Assembly: GCF_001188955.3 (NCBI RefSeq)
Contig: NZ_JPRF03000019.1
Location: 97,581-161,580 of the forward strand
DNA: 64,000 bases
Reading direction: 5' to 3'
From: Kitasatospora aureofaciens
GTDB lineage: Bacteria > Actinomycetota > Actinomycetes > Streptomycetales > Streptomycetaceae
The notes beneath the pieces are model-generated. The model was not told the DNA's origin, made no database searches, and worked only from the letters and a program-made list of their open reading frames with translations. The position numbers and the translations under genes are program-made. Position 1 is the first letter of the stretch; each line of letters opens with the position of its first letter. Below are positions 1-8,147 of the stretch, one piece after another.

Positions 1-349
1 GTACCACGACTCCGTGGCGATGCCGGCGAGCAAGATCAAGGCGCACGTCGCCCAGATCCTGCAGCAGGAGGGTTACATCTCCTCCTACAAGGTTGAGGAG
101 CCCGCTGAGGGCGAGGTCGGCAAGAAGCTGACCATCGAGCTCAAGTTCGGCCCCAACCGTGAGCGCTCCATTGCCGGCATCAAGCGCATCAGCAAGCCGG
201 GTCTGCGCGTTTACGCAAAGTCCACCAACCTGCCGAAGGTGCTCGGCGGCCTGGGCGTGGCGATCATCTCCACGTCGTCCGGCCTCCTGACCGACAAGCA
301 GGCCGCCAAGAAGGGCGTAGGCGGAGAAGTTCTCGCCTACGTCTGGTAA
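1..349 (+). CDS. rpsH: 30S ribosomal protein S8, 3' part (5' end outside window)
   Basis: S8 binds helix 21 of 16S rRNA and is needed for assembly of the central domain of the small subunit. The open frame enters from the left edge (first full codon at base 2, [11 protein letters not shown]) and lacks about 20 N-terminal residues. The C-terminal half carries the S8 signature with the STSSG loop ([13 protein letters not shown]) and ends in GGEVLAYVW, the usual S8 end. rplF follows after 22 bases, the standard spc-operon order. The real start cannot be given because it lies outside the window. Confidence 0.97.
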   Translation, partial: YHDSVAMPASKIKAHVAQILQQEGYISSYKVEEPAEGEVGKKLTIELKFGPNRERSIAGIKRISKPGLRVYAKSTNLPKVLGGLGVAIISTSSGLLTDKQAAKKGVGGEVLAYVW

Positions 350-371
350 TTCGGGAAACGGAGGTACAGCA

Positions 372-911
372 ATGTCGCGCATTGGACGGCTGCCCATCCA
401 GGTCCCCGCTGGCGTGGACGTCACCATCGATGGCCAGACGGTCGCGGTGAAGGGCCCCAAGGGTTCCCTCACCCACGTTGTCGCTGAGCCGATCGAGATC
501 GGCAAGGGCGAGGACGGCACCGTGCTCGTCACCCGCCCGAACGACGAGCGTCGCTCGAAGGCCCTGCACGGCCTGACCCGCACGCTGGTGGCGAACATGA
601 TCACCGGCGTGACCGCGGGCTACCGCAAGTCGCTGGAGATCAGCGGTGTCGGCTACCGAGTCACGGCGAAGGGCTCCGACATGGAGTTCGCGCTGGGCTA
701 CAGCCACCCGATCCTGATCACCGCGCCGGAGGGCATCTCCTTCGTCGTCGAGTCGCCCACCAAGTTCCACGTGGACGGCATCGACAAGCAGAAGGTCGGC
801 GAGATCGCCGCCAACATCCGCAAGCTGCGCAAGCCCGACCCGTACAAGGCCAAGGGTGTCAAGTACGCGGGCGAGGTCATCCGCCGCAAGGTCGGAAAGA
901 GTGGTAAGTAA
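372..911 (+). CDS. rplF: 50S ribosomal protein L6
   Basis: L6 binds domain VI of 23S rRNA near the sarcin-ricin loop and helps form the factor-binding site. The 179-residue product starts MSRIGRLPI and consists of two tandem L6 folds. The second carries the signature [14 protein letters not shown] near the C terminus (PxPYKGKGI consensus). Length is normal for the family. GGAGG at 360-364 sits 7 bases before ATG and supports this start. It is a core spc-operon gene with 3 bases between its stop and rplR, so the two are probably translationally coupled. Confidence 0.98.
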   Translation: MSRIGRLPIQVPAGVDVTIDGQTVAVKGPKGSLTHVVAEPIEIGKGEDGTVLVTRPNDERRSKALHGLTRTLVANMITGVTAGYRKSLEISGVGYRVTAKGSDMEFALGYSHPILITAPEGISFVVESPTKFHVDGIDKQKVGEIAANIRKLRKPDPYKAKGVKYAGEVIRRKVGKSGK

Positions 912-914
912 GCG

Positions 915-1298
915 ATGAGTGTCTCTGTCAAGATCGGCAAGGGCAACGCCTACAAGAGCGCCGCTCGCAAGCGCCGCGCGATCCGCGTTCGCAAGCGCGT
1001 CGTCGGCACCGAGGTGCGTCCGCGCCTCGTCGTGACGCGCTCGAACCGTCACATGGTCGCCCAGGTCATCGACGACGCCAAGGGTCACACCCTGGCGTCG
1101 GCGTCCACCCTCGACGTGTCCATCAAGGGCGCCGAGGGCGACAAGACCGAGCTGGCCAAGAAGGTCGGGAGCCTGGTCGCCGAGCGCGCCAAGGCCGCCG
1201 GCATCGAGTCGGTCGTCTTCGACCGCGCGGGCAACCGGTACGCCGGCCGCATCGCCGCCCTGGCGGACGCGGCTCGCGAGGCCGGGCTCGACTTCTAA
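915..1298 (+). CDS. rplR: 50S ribosomal protein L18
   Basis: L18 binds 5S rRNA and with L5 and L25-type proteins forms the central protuberance of the large subunit. The 127-residue product has a basic N terminus ([16 protein letters not shown]), the segment [19 protein letters not shown], and the conserved end [23 protein letters not shown]. Length fits bacterial L18. The start is ATG, 3 bases after the rplF stop. A 48-base gap with a good ribosome binding site precedes rpsE. Confidence 0.98.
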   Translation: MSVSVKIGKGNAYKSAARKRRAIRVRKRVVGTEVRPRLVVTRSNRHMVAQVIDDAKGHTLASASTLDVSIKGAEGDKTELAKKVGSLVAERAKAAGIESVVFDRAGNRYAGRIAALADAAREAGLDF

Positions 1299-1346
1299 GC
1301 CGCTCGTCGACTCTGTCGACGGACGTAAACGAGAGAGGTAATTCCA

Positions 1347-1967
1347 ATGGCTGGACCCCAGCGCCGCGAAGGCGGCGCCGGTCGCGGCACGGGTGGCGAG
1401 CGGCGCGACCGTAAGCGTGACGGTCAGGGCAACGCCCAGGCTGTCGAGAAGACCGCTTACGTCGAGCGCGTCGTCGCGATCAACCGTGTCGCCAAGGTTG
1501 TCAAGGGTGGCCGTCGCTTCAGCTTCACCGCGCTCGTCGTGGTGGGCGATGGCGAGGGCACCGTGGGTGTCGGTTACGGCAAGGCGAAGGAGGTTCCGGC
1601 CGCCATCGCCAAGGGTGTTGAGGAGGCCAAGAAGAACTTCTTCCGCGTCCCCCGTATCCAGGGCACCATCCCCCACCCGATCCAGGGTGAGAAGGCCGCC
1701 GGCGTCGTGCTGCTGAAGCCCGCCGCCCCCGGTACCGGTGTTATCGCCGGTGGTCCGGTGCGCGCCGTCCTGGAGTGCGCCGGCATCCACGACATCCTGT
1801 CGAAGTCGCTCGGCTCGGACAACGCGATCAACATCGTGCACGCCACCGTGGCTGCTCTGAAGGGCCTCGTCCGCCCCGAGGAGATCGCCGCCCGTCGTGG
1901 CCTGCCGCTGGAGGACGTGGCCCCCGCCGCTCTGCTGCGGGCGCGTGCTGCTGGGGTGAGCGCCTGA
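1347..1967 (+). CDS. rpsE: 30S ribosomal protein S5
   Basis: S5 lies at the back of the 30S subunit near the mRNA entry channel and affects decoding fidelity and helicase activity. The 206-residue protein has a Gly/Arg-rich N-terminal tail ([16 protein letters not shown]) typical of actinobacteria, then the S5 double-stranded-RNA-binding fold ([20 protein letters not shown]) and the C-terminal domain with [15 protein letters not shown] and [15 protein letters not shown] at 1332-1337 sits 9 bases before the ATG. Its TGA overlaps the rpmD ATG by one base, so the pair is coupled. Confidence 0.98.
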   Translation: MAGPQRREGGAGRGTGGERRDRKRDGQGNAQAVEKTAYVERVVAINRVAKVVKGGRRFSFTALVVVGDGEGTVGVGYGKAKEVPAAIAKGVEEAKKNFFRVPRIQGTIPHPIQGEKAAGVVLLKPAAPGTGVIAGGPVRAVLECAGIHDILSKSLGSDNAINIVHATVAALKGLVRPEEIAARRGLPLEDVAPAALLRARAAGVSA

Positions 1968-2149
1968 TGGCTCGCCTGAAGATCACGCAGACCAAGTCGT
2001 ACATCGGCAGCAAGCAGAACCACCGTGACACCCTGCGTTCGCTCGGCCTGAAGCGCATGCACGACGTCGTGGTGAAGGAGGACCGTCCCGAGATCCGCGG
2101 GATGGCCCACACGGTCCGTCACCTGGTGACGGTTGAGGAGGTGGACTGA
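1967..2149 (+). CDS. rpmD: 50S ribosomal protein L30
   Basis: L30 is a small protein bound to domain II of 23S rRNA. The 60-residue product starts [14 protein letters not shown] and contains [17 protein letters not shown], the conserved L30 core (shared with eukaryotic L7). The ATG overlaps the rpsE stop (TGATG), and rplO starts two bases after its own stop. I chose this start because longer in-frame extensions upstream run inside rpsE and are not L30-like. Sixty residues is normal for bacterial L30. Confidence 0.97.
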   Translation: MARLKITQTKSYIGSKQNHRDTLRSLGLKRMHDVVVKEDRPEIRGMAHTVRHLVTVEEVD

Positions 2150-2151
2150 TC

Positions 2152-2604
2152 ATGGGCGACAACCCGATCAAGATCCACAACCTGCGTCCCGCCCCGGGTG
2201 CCAAGACCGACAAGATCCGCGTGGGTCGTGGTGAGGGCTCCAAGGGTAAGACCGCCGGTCGTGGTACCAAGGGCACCAAGGCCCGCTACCAGGTTCCGCA
2301 GCGCTTCGAGGGTGGCCAGATGCCGCTCCACATGCGCCTGCCGAAGCTGAAGGGCTTCAAGAACCCGTTCAAGATCACGTTCCAGGTCGTCAACCTCGAC
2401 AAGCTGGCCGAGCTCTACCCGCAGGGTGGCGAGGTCACGGTCGAGGACCTGGTCGCCAAGGGCGCGGTTCGCAAGAACTCCCTCGTCAAGGTGCTCGGCA
2501 CCGGCGAGGTCTCGGTTGCGCTGCAGGTGACGGTCGACGCCGTCTCCGGCTCGGCCGCCGAGAAGATCAAGGCCGCCGGCGGTACGGTCACCGAGCTCGT
2601 CTGA
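2152..2604 (+). CDS. rplO: 50S ribosomal protein L15
   Basis: L15 is a late-assembly 23S rRNA-binding protein of the large subunit. The 150-residue product starts [18 protein letters not shown] and has the Gly/Lys-rich extended N-terminal arm ([21 protein letters not shown]) and a globular C-terminal domain ending in a [16 protein letters not shown] strand ([13 protein letters not shown]). It is the last ribosomal gene before a strong terminator at 2634-2667, so secY downstream probably relies largely on its own promoter. Confidence 0.98.
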   Translation: MGDNPIKIHNLRPAPGAKTDKIRVGRGEGSKGKTAGRGTKGTKARYQVPQRFEGGQMPLHMRLPKLKGFKNPFKITFQVVNLDKLAELYPQGGEVTVEDLVAKGAVRKNSLVKVLGTGEVSVALQVTVDAVSGSAAEKIKAAGGTVTELV

Positions 2605-2633
2605 GCCCGCTGAACCCGCCGACAACCGGCTTC

Positions 2634-2667
2634 GAGCCCCGCACCTCCTCCGGGAGGTGCGGGGCTC
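2634..2667 (+). terminator. Strong stem-loop terminator after rplO
   Basis: A perfect 15-bp stem (2634-2648 paired with 2653-2667) closes a TCCG tetraloop 29 bases after the rplO stop, followed by CGTGCCTTT. It probably ends the upstream ribosomal-protein transcript. Confidence 0.85.
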
Positions 2668-2942
2668 GTGCCTTTACCGGCCCTTTCACTCCGGGGCCGA
2701 AATCGGGGCGGCCCGCCCCTCGTTCTTTTGTGTGGCAAAACCGGGCATCCCGTACCCCCGTGAGTGGGGGACGGGCCGTACGCGCTTCTTTCGAGTGGCC
2801 GCGCACTGTTAGAGTCCGTGGAGTTCCCTTGTAGGCTGCGCGTAGGCTCGCCTGTGCCGTCTGTACGGGAGCCCGAACCGCAAACTCCCCATTCCAGGAC
2901 CGACCCTCCCGCCGACGACGCGCGGGAGGCGCAGGAGGCACC
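2668..2942 (+). promoter_or_regulatory. secY upstream region, no gene seen
   Basis: These 275 bases between the rplO terminator and secY hold no convincing reading frame. A -10-like hexamer TAGAGT lies at 2810-2815 in TGTTAGAGT, but I do not see a good -35 at 17 bp, so the promoter call is weak. If it is real, the leader is about 120 nt. GGAGGCGCAGGAGG just before 2943 gives secY a strong ribosome binding site. Confidence 0.4.
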
Positions 2943-4253
2943 GTGCTCAGTGCGTTCGCGCGGGCGTTCCAGACGCCCGACCTGCGCAAGAAGCTGCTGT
3001 TCACGCTGGGCATCATGGTGCTGTTCCGGCTGGGCTCGCACATTCCGATTCCGGGCGTGAGCTTCACGGCCGTGAACGAGTGCGTGAAGGAGACCAAGAA
3101 CAACGGCCTCTTCGGGCTCGTCAACCTGTTCAGCGGTGGCGCGCTACTCCAGCTGACGATCTTCGCCCTCGGCATCATGCCGTACATCACGGCGAGCATC
3201 ATCCTCCAGCTCCTCACCGTCGTGATCCCGCGACTCGAGGCGCTGAAGAAGGAGGGCCAGGCCGGTACGGCGAAGATCACCCAGTACACCCGCTACCTGA
3301 CCATCGCGCTCGCCGTGCTCCAGGGCACCGGCATCGTGGCGACGGCCTCCAGCGGTGCGCTGTTCTCGGGCTGCCCGCTGGCCAACCAGATCGTGCCGGA
3401 CACCTCGGTGTTCCGGATCGCGGTCATGGTCGTCACGATGACGGCCGGCACCACGGTCATCATGTGGCTGGGCGAGCTGATCACCGACCGCGGCATCGGC
3501 AACGGCATGTCGCTGCTGATCTTCACCTCGATCGCCGCGCAGTTCCCGTCCTCGATGTGGGCCATCAAGCAGTCCGGCACCATCGGCGGCGGCTGGGTCG
3601 AGTTCCTGTCCGTGGTCGCGGTCGGCATCATCGTCGTGATGCTGGTCATCTTCGTCGAGCAGGCCCAGCGCCGGATCCCGGTCCAGTACGCGAAGCGGAT
3701 GATCGGCCGCCGGGCGTTCGGCGGCACCTCCACCTACATCCCGCTCAAGGTGAACCAGGCCGGTGTCATCCCGGTCATCTTCGCCTCGTCGCTGCTGTAC
3801 ATCCCCGCCCTGGTGGTCCAGCTGACCAACAGCCAGGCCGGCTGGGCGGTGTGGATCAAGCAGAACTTCGTCAAGGGTGACCACCCGATCTACATGGCGA
3901 CGTACTTCCTGCTGATCGTCTTCTTCGCCTTCTTCTACGTGGCCATCTCCTTCAACCCCGAAGAAGTTGCCGACAACATGAAGAAGTATGGTGGCTTCAT
4001 CCCGGGCATCCGGGCCGGCCGGCCGACGGCCGAGTACCTGAACTACGTGCTGACCCGAATCACGTGGCCGGGTTCGCTCTACCTGGGCCTGATCGCGTTG
4101 ATCCCGATGATCGCCCTGGTCGCCTTCGGACAGCAGACCAACTTCCCGTTCGGCGGCACCAGCGTGCTCATCGTCGTCGGCGTCGGACTCGAAACTGTGA
4201 AGCAGATCGAGAGCCAGCTCCAGCAGCGCAATTACGAAGGGTTCCTCCGCTGA
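2943..4253 (+). CDS. secY: Preprotein translocase subunit SecY
   Basis: SecY is the channel of the Sec translocon in the cytoplasmic membrane and works with SecE, SecG and SecA. The 436-residue product has about ten hydrophobic segments. It starts LSAFARAFQTPDLRKKLLFT, with the plug/TM1-TM2 signatures RLGSHIPIPGV and ITASIILQLL, the basic cytoplasmic loop RRIPVQYAKR used by SecA and the ribosome, and NPEEVADNMKK(Y)GGFIPGIR. The GTG start follows a strong AGGAGG-type site. The stop overlaps the adk ATG (TGATG), the common actinobacterial secY-adk coupling. Confidence 0.98.
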   Translation: MLSAFARAFQTPDLRKKLLFTLGIMVLFRLGSHIPIPGVSFTAVNECVKETKNNGLFGLVNLFSGGALLQLTIFALGIMPYITASIILQLLTVVIPRLEALKKEGQAGTAKITQYTRYLTIALAVLQGTGIVATASSGALFSGCPLANQIVPDTSVFRIAVMVVTMTAGTTVIMWLGELITDRGIGNGMSLLIFTSIAAQFPSSMWAIKQSGTIGGGWVEFLSVVAVGIIVVMLVIFVEQAQRRIPVQYAKRMIGRRAFGGTSTYIPLKVNQAGVIPVIFASSLLYIPALVVQLTNSQAGWAVWIKQNFVKGDHPIYMATYFLLIVFFAFFYVAISFNPEEVADNMKKYGGFIPGIRAGRPTAEYLNYVLTRITWPGSLYLGLIALIPMIALVAFGQQTNFPFGGTSVLIVVGVGLETVKQIESQLQQRNYEGFLR

Positions 4254-4906
4254 TGCGTATCGTCCTCGTTGGTCCTCCCGGGGCCGGGAAGGGTACTCAG
4301 GCGCACCTGCTCGCCAAGACCCTGTCCATCCCCCACATCTCCACCGGAGACCTGTTCCGCGCCAACATCGGCCAGGGCACCCCGCTGGGGCTCGAGGCCA
4401 AGAGCTACATGGACGCGGGTCGCCTGGTGCCGGATGAGGTCACCATCGGGATGGCCAAGGACCGCATGCTCCAGGCCGACGCCGCCAACGGCTTCCTGCT
4501 CGACGGCTTCCCCCGCAACCTGGGCCAGGCCAAGGCGCTCGACGAGTTCCTCGCCGAGCAGGGCATCGAGCTGGACGGCGTGCTGGACCTGGAGGTCCCC
4601 GAGGACGAGGTCGTCCGGCGGATCGCCGGCCGCCGCCTGTGCCGCAACGACGGGGGCCACGTCTTCCACGTGGACTACAACCCGCCGAAGGTCGAGGGCG
4701 TCTGCGACGAGTGCGGCGGCGAGCTGTACCAGCGCTCGGACGACACCGAGGAGAAGGTGCGCACCCGCCTGGAGGTCTACCACACGGAGACCGAGCCGAT
4801 CATCGACTACTACGTCCAGCAGGGCCTGGTGGCGACCATCTCGGCCCTCGGCAAGGTGGACGAGGTCACCCAGCGCGCGATCGAGGCGCTGAAGCAGAAC
4901 GGCTGA
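4253..4906 (+). CDS. adk: Adenylate kinase
   Basis: It catalyses ATP + AMP = 2 ADP in the cytoplasm. The 217-residue product has the P-loop GPPGAGKGTQ at residues 7-16, the AMP-binding signature DGFPRN and a long lid domain. The lid has RRLCRND and later CDECGG. The canonical zinc lid has two CxxC pairs, but here the first pair is C-x2-D, so zinc binding would use a Cys-Asp/Cys-Cys set if it occurs. The start ATG overlaps the secY stop by one base; longer frames run into secY. Confidence 0.97.
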   Translation: MRIVLVGPPGAGKGTQAHLLAKTLSIPHISTGDLFRANIGQGTPLGLEAKSYMDAGRLVPDEVTIGMAKDRMLQADAANGFLLDGFPRNLGQAKALDEFLAEQGIELDGVLDLEVPEDEVVRRIAGRRLCRNDGGHVFHVDYNPPKVEGVCDECGGELYQRSDDTEEKVRTRLEVYHTETEPIIDYYVQQGLVATISALGKVDEVTQRAIEALKQNG

Positions 4907-5022
4907 GGTCCCTCAGCGAGGTACGACGTACGGCCGGGGCGCCCGTGGAGCGGGCGGCCCGGCCGTTTCGGCGTCGTACGGTGGTAAGCAGTGGCAATCC
5001 GGACTTGGAAGGCGTGACCCTG

Positions 5023-5862
5023 ATGGTGGAGATCAAGACCCCCGAGCAGATCGCGAAGATGCGAGCGGCCGGGCTGGTCGTCGCCGAGGCGCTGAAGGCC
5101 TGCCGCGCGGCGGTCGCTCCCGGGGTGACCACCCAGGAGCTCAACGACATCGCGGACAAGGTGATCACCGACCACGGCGCCACCTCGAACTTCCGCGCCC
5201 ACCACGGCGGCCTGTGGTTCCCCGGGGTGATCTGCGCCTCGGTGAACAACGAGGTCGTGCACGGCATCCCGGGTGACCGGGTGCTGCAGGAGGGCGACCT
5301 CATCTCGATCGACTGCGGCGCCATCCTGGACGGCTGGCACGGCGACTCGGCGATCACCGTGGCGGTCGGCGAGGTCAGCCCGGAGGTCGAGATGCTGAGC
5401 CGGGTGACCGAGGGCTCGATGTGGGCCGGCATCGCCCAGATGAAGAAGAGCAACCGCCTGGTGGACGTCTCCAAGGCGATCGAGGGCTACATCCGCCGCC
5501 AGCCGCTGCCGCCCAAGGGCAAGTGGGGCATCACCGAGGGCTACGGCGGCCACGGCATCGGCACCGCGATGCACATGGAGCCGCACGTGCTGAACTACGT
5601 CGAGCGCGGCCGCGGCAAGGGCCCGAAGCTCGTCCCGGGCACCGTGCTGGCGATCGAGCCGATGGTCTCCCTGGGCACCCCGCACACCACCGTGCTGGAC
5701 GACGACTGGACGGTCGTCACCAACGACGGCACCTGGGCCTCGCACTGGGAGCACTCGGTGGCCGTCACCGAGCAGGGCCCACTGGTGCTGACCGCCTTCG
5801 ACGGCGGCCGGGCCGAACTCGCCAAGCTGGGCATCACCGCAGCTCCGGACCCGCTGGCCTAG
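5023..5862 (+). CDS. map: Type I methionine aminopeptidase
   Basis: It removes the initiator methionine from nascent proteins when the second residue is small. The 279-residue product has the pita-bread fold, with substrate-side His in AHHGGLWF and metal ligands in SIDCGAILDGWHGDSA (both Asp), GHGIGTAMH (His), IEPMV (Glu) and a final Glu in WASHWEHSVAVTE. There is no N-terminal zinc finger. ATG 5023 has GGAAGG 10 bases upstream; the alternative GTG at 5014 is too close to that site. The secY-adk-map order is typical of actinobacteria. A terminator follows at 5903. Confidence 0.95.
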   Translation: MVEIKTPEQIAKMRAAGLVVAEALKACRAAVAPGVTTQELNDIADKVITDHGATSNFRAHHGGLWFPGVICASVNNEVVHGIPGDRVLQEGDLISIDCGAILDGWHGDSAITVAVGEVSPEVEMLSRVTEGSMWAGIAQMKKSNRLVDVSKAIEGYIRRQPLPPKGKWGITEGYGGHGIGTAMHMEPHVLNYVERGRGKGPKLVPGTVLAIEPMVSLGTPHTTVLDDDWTVVTNDGTWASHWEHSVAVTEQGPLVLTAFDGGRAELAKLGITAAPDPLA

Positions 5863-5902
5863 TCGCCGAGGCGGCCAACTGCCGCTCATGACAAGGGATC
5901 AG

Positions 5903-5933
5903 AGCCCTGGAGGTTTGGACCTCCAGGGCTTTT
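5903..5933 (+). terminator. Rho-independent terminator after map
   Basis: A perfect 12-bp stem (5903-5914 with 5919-5930) around a TTGG loop is followed by TTTT. This is among the clearest intrinsic terminators in the window. It separates secY-adk-map from mscL. Confidence 0.92.
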
Positions 5934-5994
5934 GTCCTATTTTTGACGGCTGACGGGGCAGTCAATGGCTTACGAGCGAGCAGGAGAGAGCAAC

Positions 5995-6420
5995 GTGCTC
6001 AAGGGATTCCGCGACTTCATGATGCGCGGCAACGTCGTCGACATGGCCGTGGGTGTGGTCATCGGCGCCGCGTTCACCGGGGTGGTCACCGGCTTCGTGT
6101 CCGCGTTCCTCACCCCGCTGGTCGGCGTGGTGGTCGGCGCGGCCGGCGACTTCAGCTCGTACAAGGCGACCGTCGCCGGGGTGACCTTCCCGTACGGCCA
6201 GTTCCTGAACGTGGTGATCGCGTTCGTCATGACGGCCGCGGTGCTGTACTTCTGCGTCGTGCTGCCCGTCACCAAGGCCACCGAGCGCTACCTGCCGAAG
6301 AAGCCGAAGACCCCGAAGCGCCCCTGCCCCGAGTGCCTGACCGAGATCCCGCAGGCCGCCCGCCGCTGCTCGGCCTGCACCGCCCACGTCGAGCCGCTGA
6401 CCGTCACCACCGGGTTCTGA
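5995..6420 (+). CDS. mscL: MscL-family mechanosensitive channel with C-terminal zinc ribbon
   Basis: MscL opens under membrane tension and releases osmolytes during hypoosmotic shock. The start GFRDFMMRGNVVDMAVGVVIGAAF is the MscL N-terminal helix and TM1 (residues about 4-40). TM2 is at about 68-92. After TM2 a basic linker leads to C111, C114, C125 and C128 (CPEC...CSAC), a CxxC-x10-CxxC zinc ribbon in place of the usual helical bundle. GTG 5995 has GGAGAG 6 bases upstream and gives the family N terminus. An ATG at 5965 would add 10 residues but has a poorer site. The gene stands alone between a terminator and the infA promoter. Confidence 0.88.
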   Translation: MLKGFRDFMMRGNVVDMAVGVVIGAAFTGVVTGFVSAFLTPLVGVVVGAAGDFSSYKATVAGVTFPYGQFLNVVIAFVMTAAVLYFCVVLPVTKATERYLPKKPKTPKRPCPECLTEIPQAARRCSACTAHVEPLTVTTGF

Positions 6421-6460
6421 GCGTCCGGGTGTGACGACGGACTCCTTCCGGGGCCGCCGT

Positions 6461-6490
6461 TTTGGCCCGTGGGACGCGCTGGCGTAGGAT
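6461..6490 (+). promoter_or_regulatory. Predicted promoter for infA-rpmJ-rpsM operon
   Basis: -35 TTTGGC (6461-6466), 18-bp spacer, -10 TAGGAT (6485-6490), a vegetative (HrdB-like) pattern. The start would be near 6497, giving a leader of about 118 nt that contains a small hairpin (6511-6516 with 6521-6526, TTCA loop). Confidence 0.6.
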
Positions 6491-6614
6491 GGACCGTCGG
6501 CTCACTCGTAGCGTGCTTCAGCACGCCCTCTTCCCCTCGGGGCTGGGGTGAACCCAGGTTCGCACGAGCGTTCCGCATACGGTAGCCGGTCCCGGAAGGT
6601 GGATCTCGCAGTTC

Positions 6615-6836
6615 ATGGCTAAGAAGCAAGGCGCCATTGAGATCGAGGGCACCGTGATCGAGTCTCTTCCGAACGCGATGTTCAAGGTCGAGCTGCAGAA
6701 CGGTCACAAGGTCCTCGCGCACATCAGTGGCAAGATGCGCATGCACTACATCCGCATCCTGCCGGACGACCGGGTGGTCGTGGAGCTCAGCCCCTACGAC
6801 CTCACGCGCGGCCGGATCGTCTACCGCTACAAGTAA
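6615..6836 (+). CDS. infA: Translation initiation factor IF-1
   Basis: IF-1 binds the 30S A site during initiation and cooperates with IF-2 and IF-3. The 73-residue product [20 protein letters not shown] is the S1/OB-fold IF-1, with the conserved segments [20 protein letters not shown] and [18 protein letters not shown]. Length is at the family norm of 72-73. It heads the alpha-operon part of the cluster, followed by rpmJ after 33 bases. Confidence 0.98.
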   Translation: MAKKQGAIEIEGTVIESLPNAMFKVELQNGHKVLAHISGKMRMHYIRILPDDRVVVELSPYDLTRGRIVYRYK

Positions 6837-6869
6837 GAACGTCAGATCTAGACCCGGAGAACCTGAAAC

Positions 6870-6983
6870 ATGAAGGTCAAGCCGAGCGTCAAGAAGATCT
6901 GCGACAAGTGCAAGGTGATCCGCCGCCACGGCCGGGTCATGGTGATCTGCGACAACCTGCGCCACAAGCAGCGCCAGGGCTGA
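6870..6983 (+). CDS. rpmJ: 50S ribosomal protein L36
   Basis: L36 is the smallest ribosomal protein and packs into 23S rRNA near the L7/L12 stalk base. The 37-residue product reads [19 protein letters not shown] and then [19 protein letters not shown]. It has the zinc-binding set C-x2-C...C-x4-H, so this is the C+ (zinc) form. Zinc-dependent forms often have a zinc-independent paralogue elsewhere, which cannot be checked here. The start ATG at 6870 has GGAGA about 10 bases upstream. Confidence 0.96.
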   Translation: MKVKPSVKKICDKCKVIRRHGRVMVICDNLRHKQRQG

Positions 6984-7047
6984 TCTCTCCCCAGCATTTC
7001 TCGTAGTACTTCGCGCGACGCGAAAACGTCATAAGCGGGTCACCCGA

Positions 7048-7094
7048 TCCGTCCCGAAGCGGGACGGACTGCCGCCCCCGGTCAGAGGCCGGGG
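7048..7094 (+). promoter_or_regulatory. Two adjacent hairpins in the rpsM leader
   Basis: In the 177-base rpmJ-rpsM gap a perfect 9-bp stem (7048-7056 with 7060-7068, AAG loop) is followed at once by a 6-bp G/C stem (7076-7081 with 7089-7094). There is no U-tract, so a plain intrinsic terminator is unlikely. An RNA-processing site, an attenuator or an r-protein binding site are possible. Confidence 0.45.
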
Positions 7095-7160
7095 CTCCAT
7101 CGTCGAGAGGCGAAGGAGTAGGTGGCACGCCAGACCTCTGAAGAACCACAGGAGCCTTGA

Positions 7161-7541
7161 ATGGCACGCCTCGCCGGCGTTGATCTCCCCCGTGAGAAGC
7201 GGATCGAGATCGCCCTCACCTACGTGTACGGCATCGGCCGTACCCGCGCCCAGCAGACCCTCGCCGAGACCGGCGTCAACCCGGATGTCCGCGTTCGCGA
7301 CATCACCGAGGAAGACCTGGTCAAGCTGAGCCAGTACATCGACGCCAACTACACGGTCGAGGGTGACCTCCGCCGTGAGGTGGCCGCCGACATCCGCCGC
7401 AAGGTCGAGATCGGCTGCTACGAGGGTCTGCGTCACCGCCGGGGCCTGCCGGTCCGCGGCCAGCGCACCCACACCAACGCGCGTACCCGCAAGGGCCCGC
7501 GTCGCGCGATCGCCGGTAAGAAGAAGCCGGGCAAGAAGTAG
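7161..7541 (+). CDS. rpsM: 30S ribosomal protein S13
   Basis: S13 sits in the head of the 30S subunit and contacts the P-site tRNA and the L5/L31 bridges. The 126-residue product starts [21 protein letters not shown] and contains the helix-hairpin-helix [12 protein letters not shown]. The C-terminal tail is basic: [24 protein letters not shown] and then KKKPGKK. AGGAG lies 9 bases before ATG. rpsK follows after 72 bases. Length and motifs are standard. Confidence 0.98.
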   Translation: MARLAGVDLPREKRIEIALTYVYGIGRTRAQQTLAETGVNPDVRVRDITEEDLVKLSQYIDANYTVEGDLRREVAADIRRKVEIGCYEGLRHRRGLPVRGQRTHTNARTRKGPRRAIAGKKKPGKK

Positions 7542-7613
7542 TCCGTCCCGTAACCGGACATCCCTCCGGCCCGCGGGTCAGCGGACCGACCACCTCAGTA
7601 GGAGAACAGACTT

Positions 7614-8021
7614 ATGCCCCCCAAGGGTCGTCAGGCTGCCGGCGCGAAGAAGATCCGCCGCAAGGAAAAGAAGAACGTCGCTCACGGCCACGCGCACATC
7701 AAGAGCACGTTCAACAACACCATCGTTTCGATCACCGACCCCGCGGGCAACGTGATCTCCTGGGCCTCCGCCGGCCACGTCGGCTTCAAGGGCTCGCGCA
7801 AGTCCACCCCGTTCGCCGCGCAGATGGCCGCCGAGGCCGCTGCCCGTCGCGCGCAGGAGCACGGCATGCGCAAGGTTGACGTCTTCGTGAAGGGTCCGGG
7901 CTCCGGCCGCGAGACCGCGATCCGTTCGCTCCAGGCCACCGGCCTGGAGGTCGGCTCGATCCAGGACGTCACCCCCACCCCGCACAACGGCTGCCGTCCG
8001 CCGAAGCGCCGCCGCGTCTGA
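7614..8021 (+). CDS. rpsK: 30S ribosomal protein S11
   Basis: S11 lies on the platform of the 30S subunit near the E site. The 135-residue product has a Lys/Arg-rich N terminus ([19 protein letters not shown]) and the core [22 protein letters not shown]. It also has [21 protein letters not shown] and the conserved end [18 protein letters not shown]. rpsD, which follows rpsK in many bacteria, is not here; a 14-bp hairpin and then rpoA come next, as in Streptomyces coelicolor. Confidence 0.98.
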   Translation: MPPKGRQAAGAKKIRRKEKKNVAHGHAHIKSTFNNTIVSITDPAGNVISWASAGHVGFKGSRKSTPFAAQMAAEAAARRAQEHGMRKVDVFVKGPGSGRETAIRSLQATGLEVGSIQDVTPTPHNGCRPPKRRRV

Positions 8022-8057
8022 CGCAGCGCCTTCGGGCACGCGGGTCGCTTTAAACCT

Positions 8058-8091
8058 CGTACGGGCTCCTGTTCTTGCAGGAGCCCGTACG
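8058..8091 (+). terminator. 14-bp hairpin between rpsK and rpoA
   Basis: A perfect 14-bp stem (8058-8071 with 8078-8091) closes a six-base loop between rpsK and rpoA. The bases after it (CTTGGTCCTG) are not a clean U-tract. It may be a terminator or attenuator that lowers read-through into rpoA. I see no convincing rpoA promoter hexamers after it. Confidence 0.6.
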
Positions 8092-8147
8092 CTTGGTCCT
8101 GTCGGCATCAAATAGTGGGTGCCGAAGACAACTGGAGGAACCTCCCC

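Noticed and set aside
264..1841. Long minus-strand reading frame opposite rplF-rpsE, and similar frames opposite other genes (e.g. 18932-20878, 34285-37830)
   Set aside because: Shadows produced by high third-position GC. They are Arg/Ala/Gly/Val-rich and lie opposite clearly real genes.
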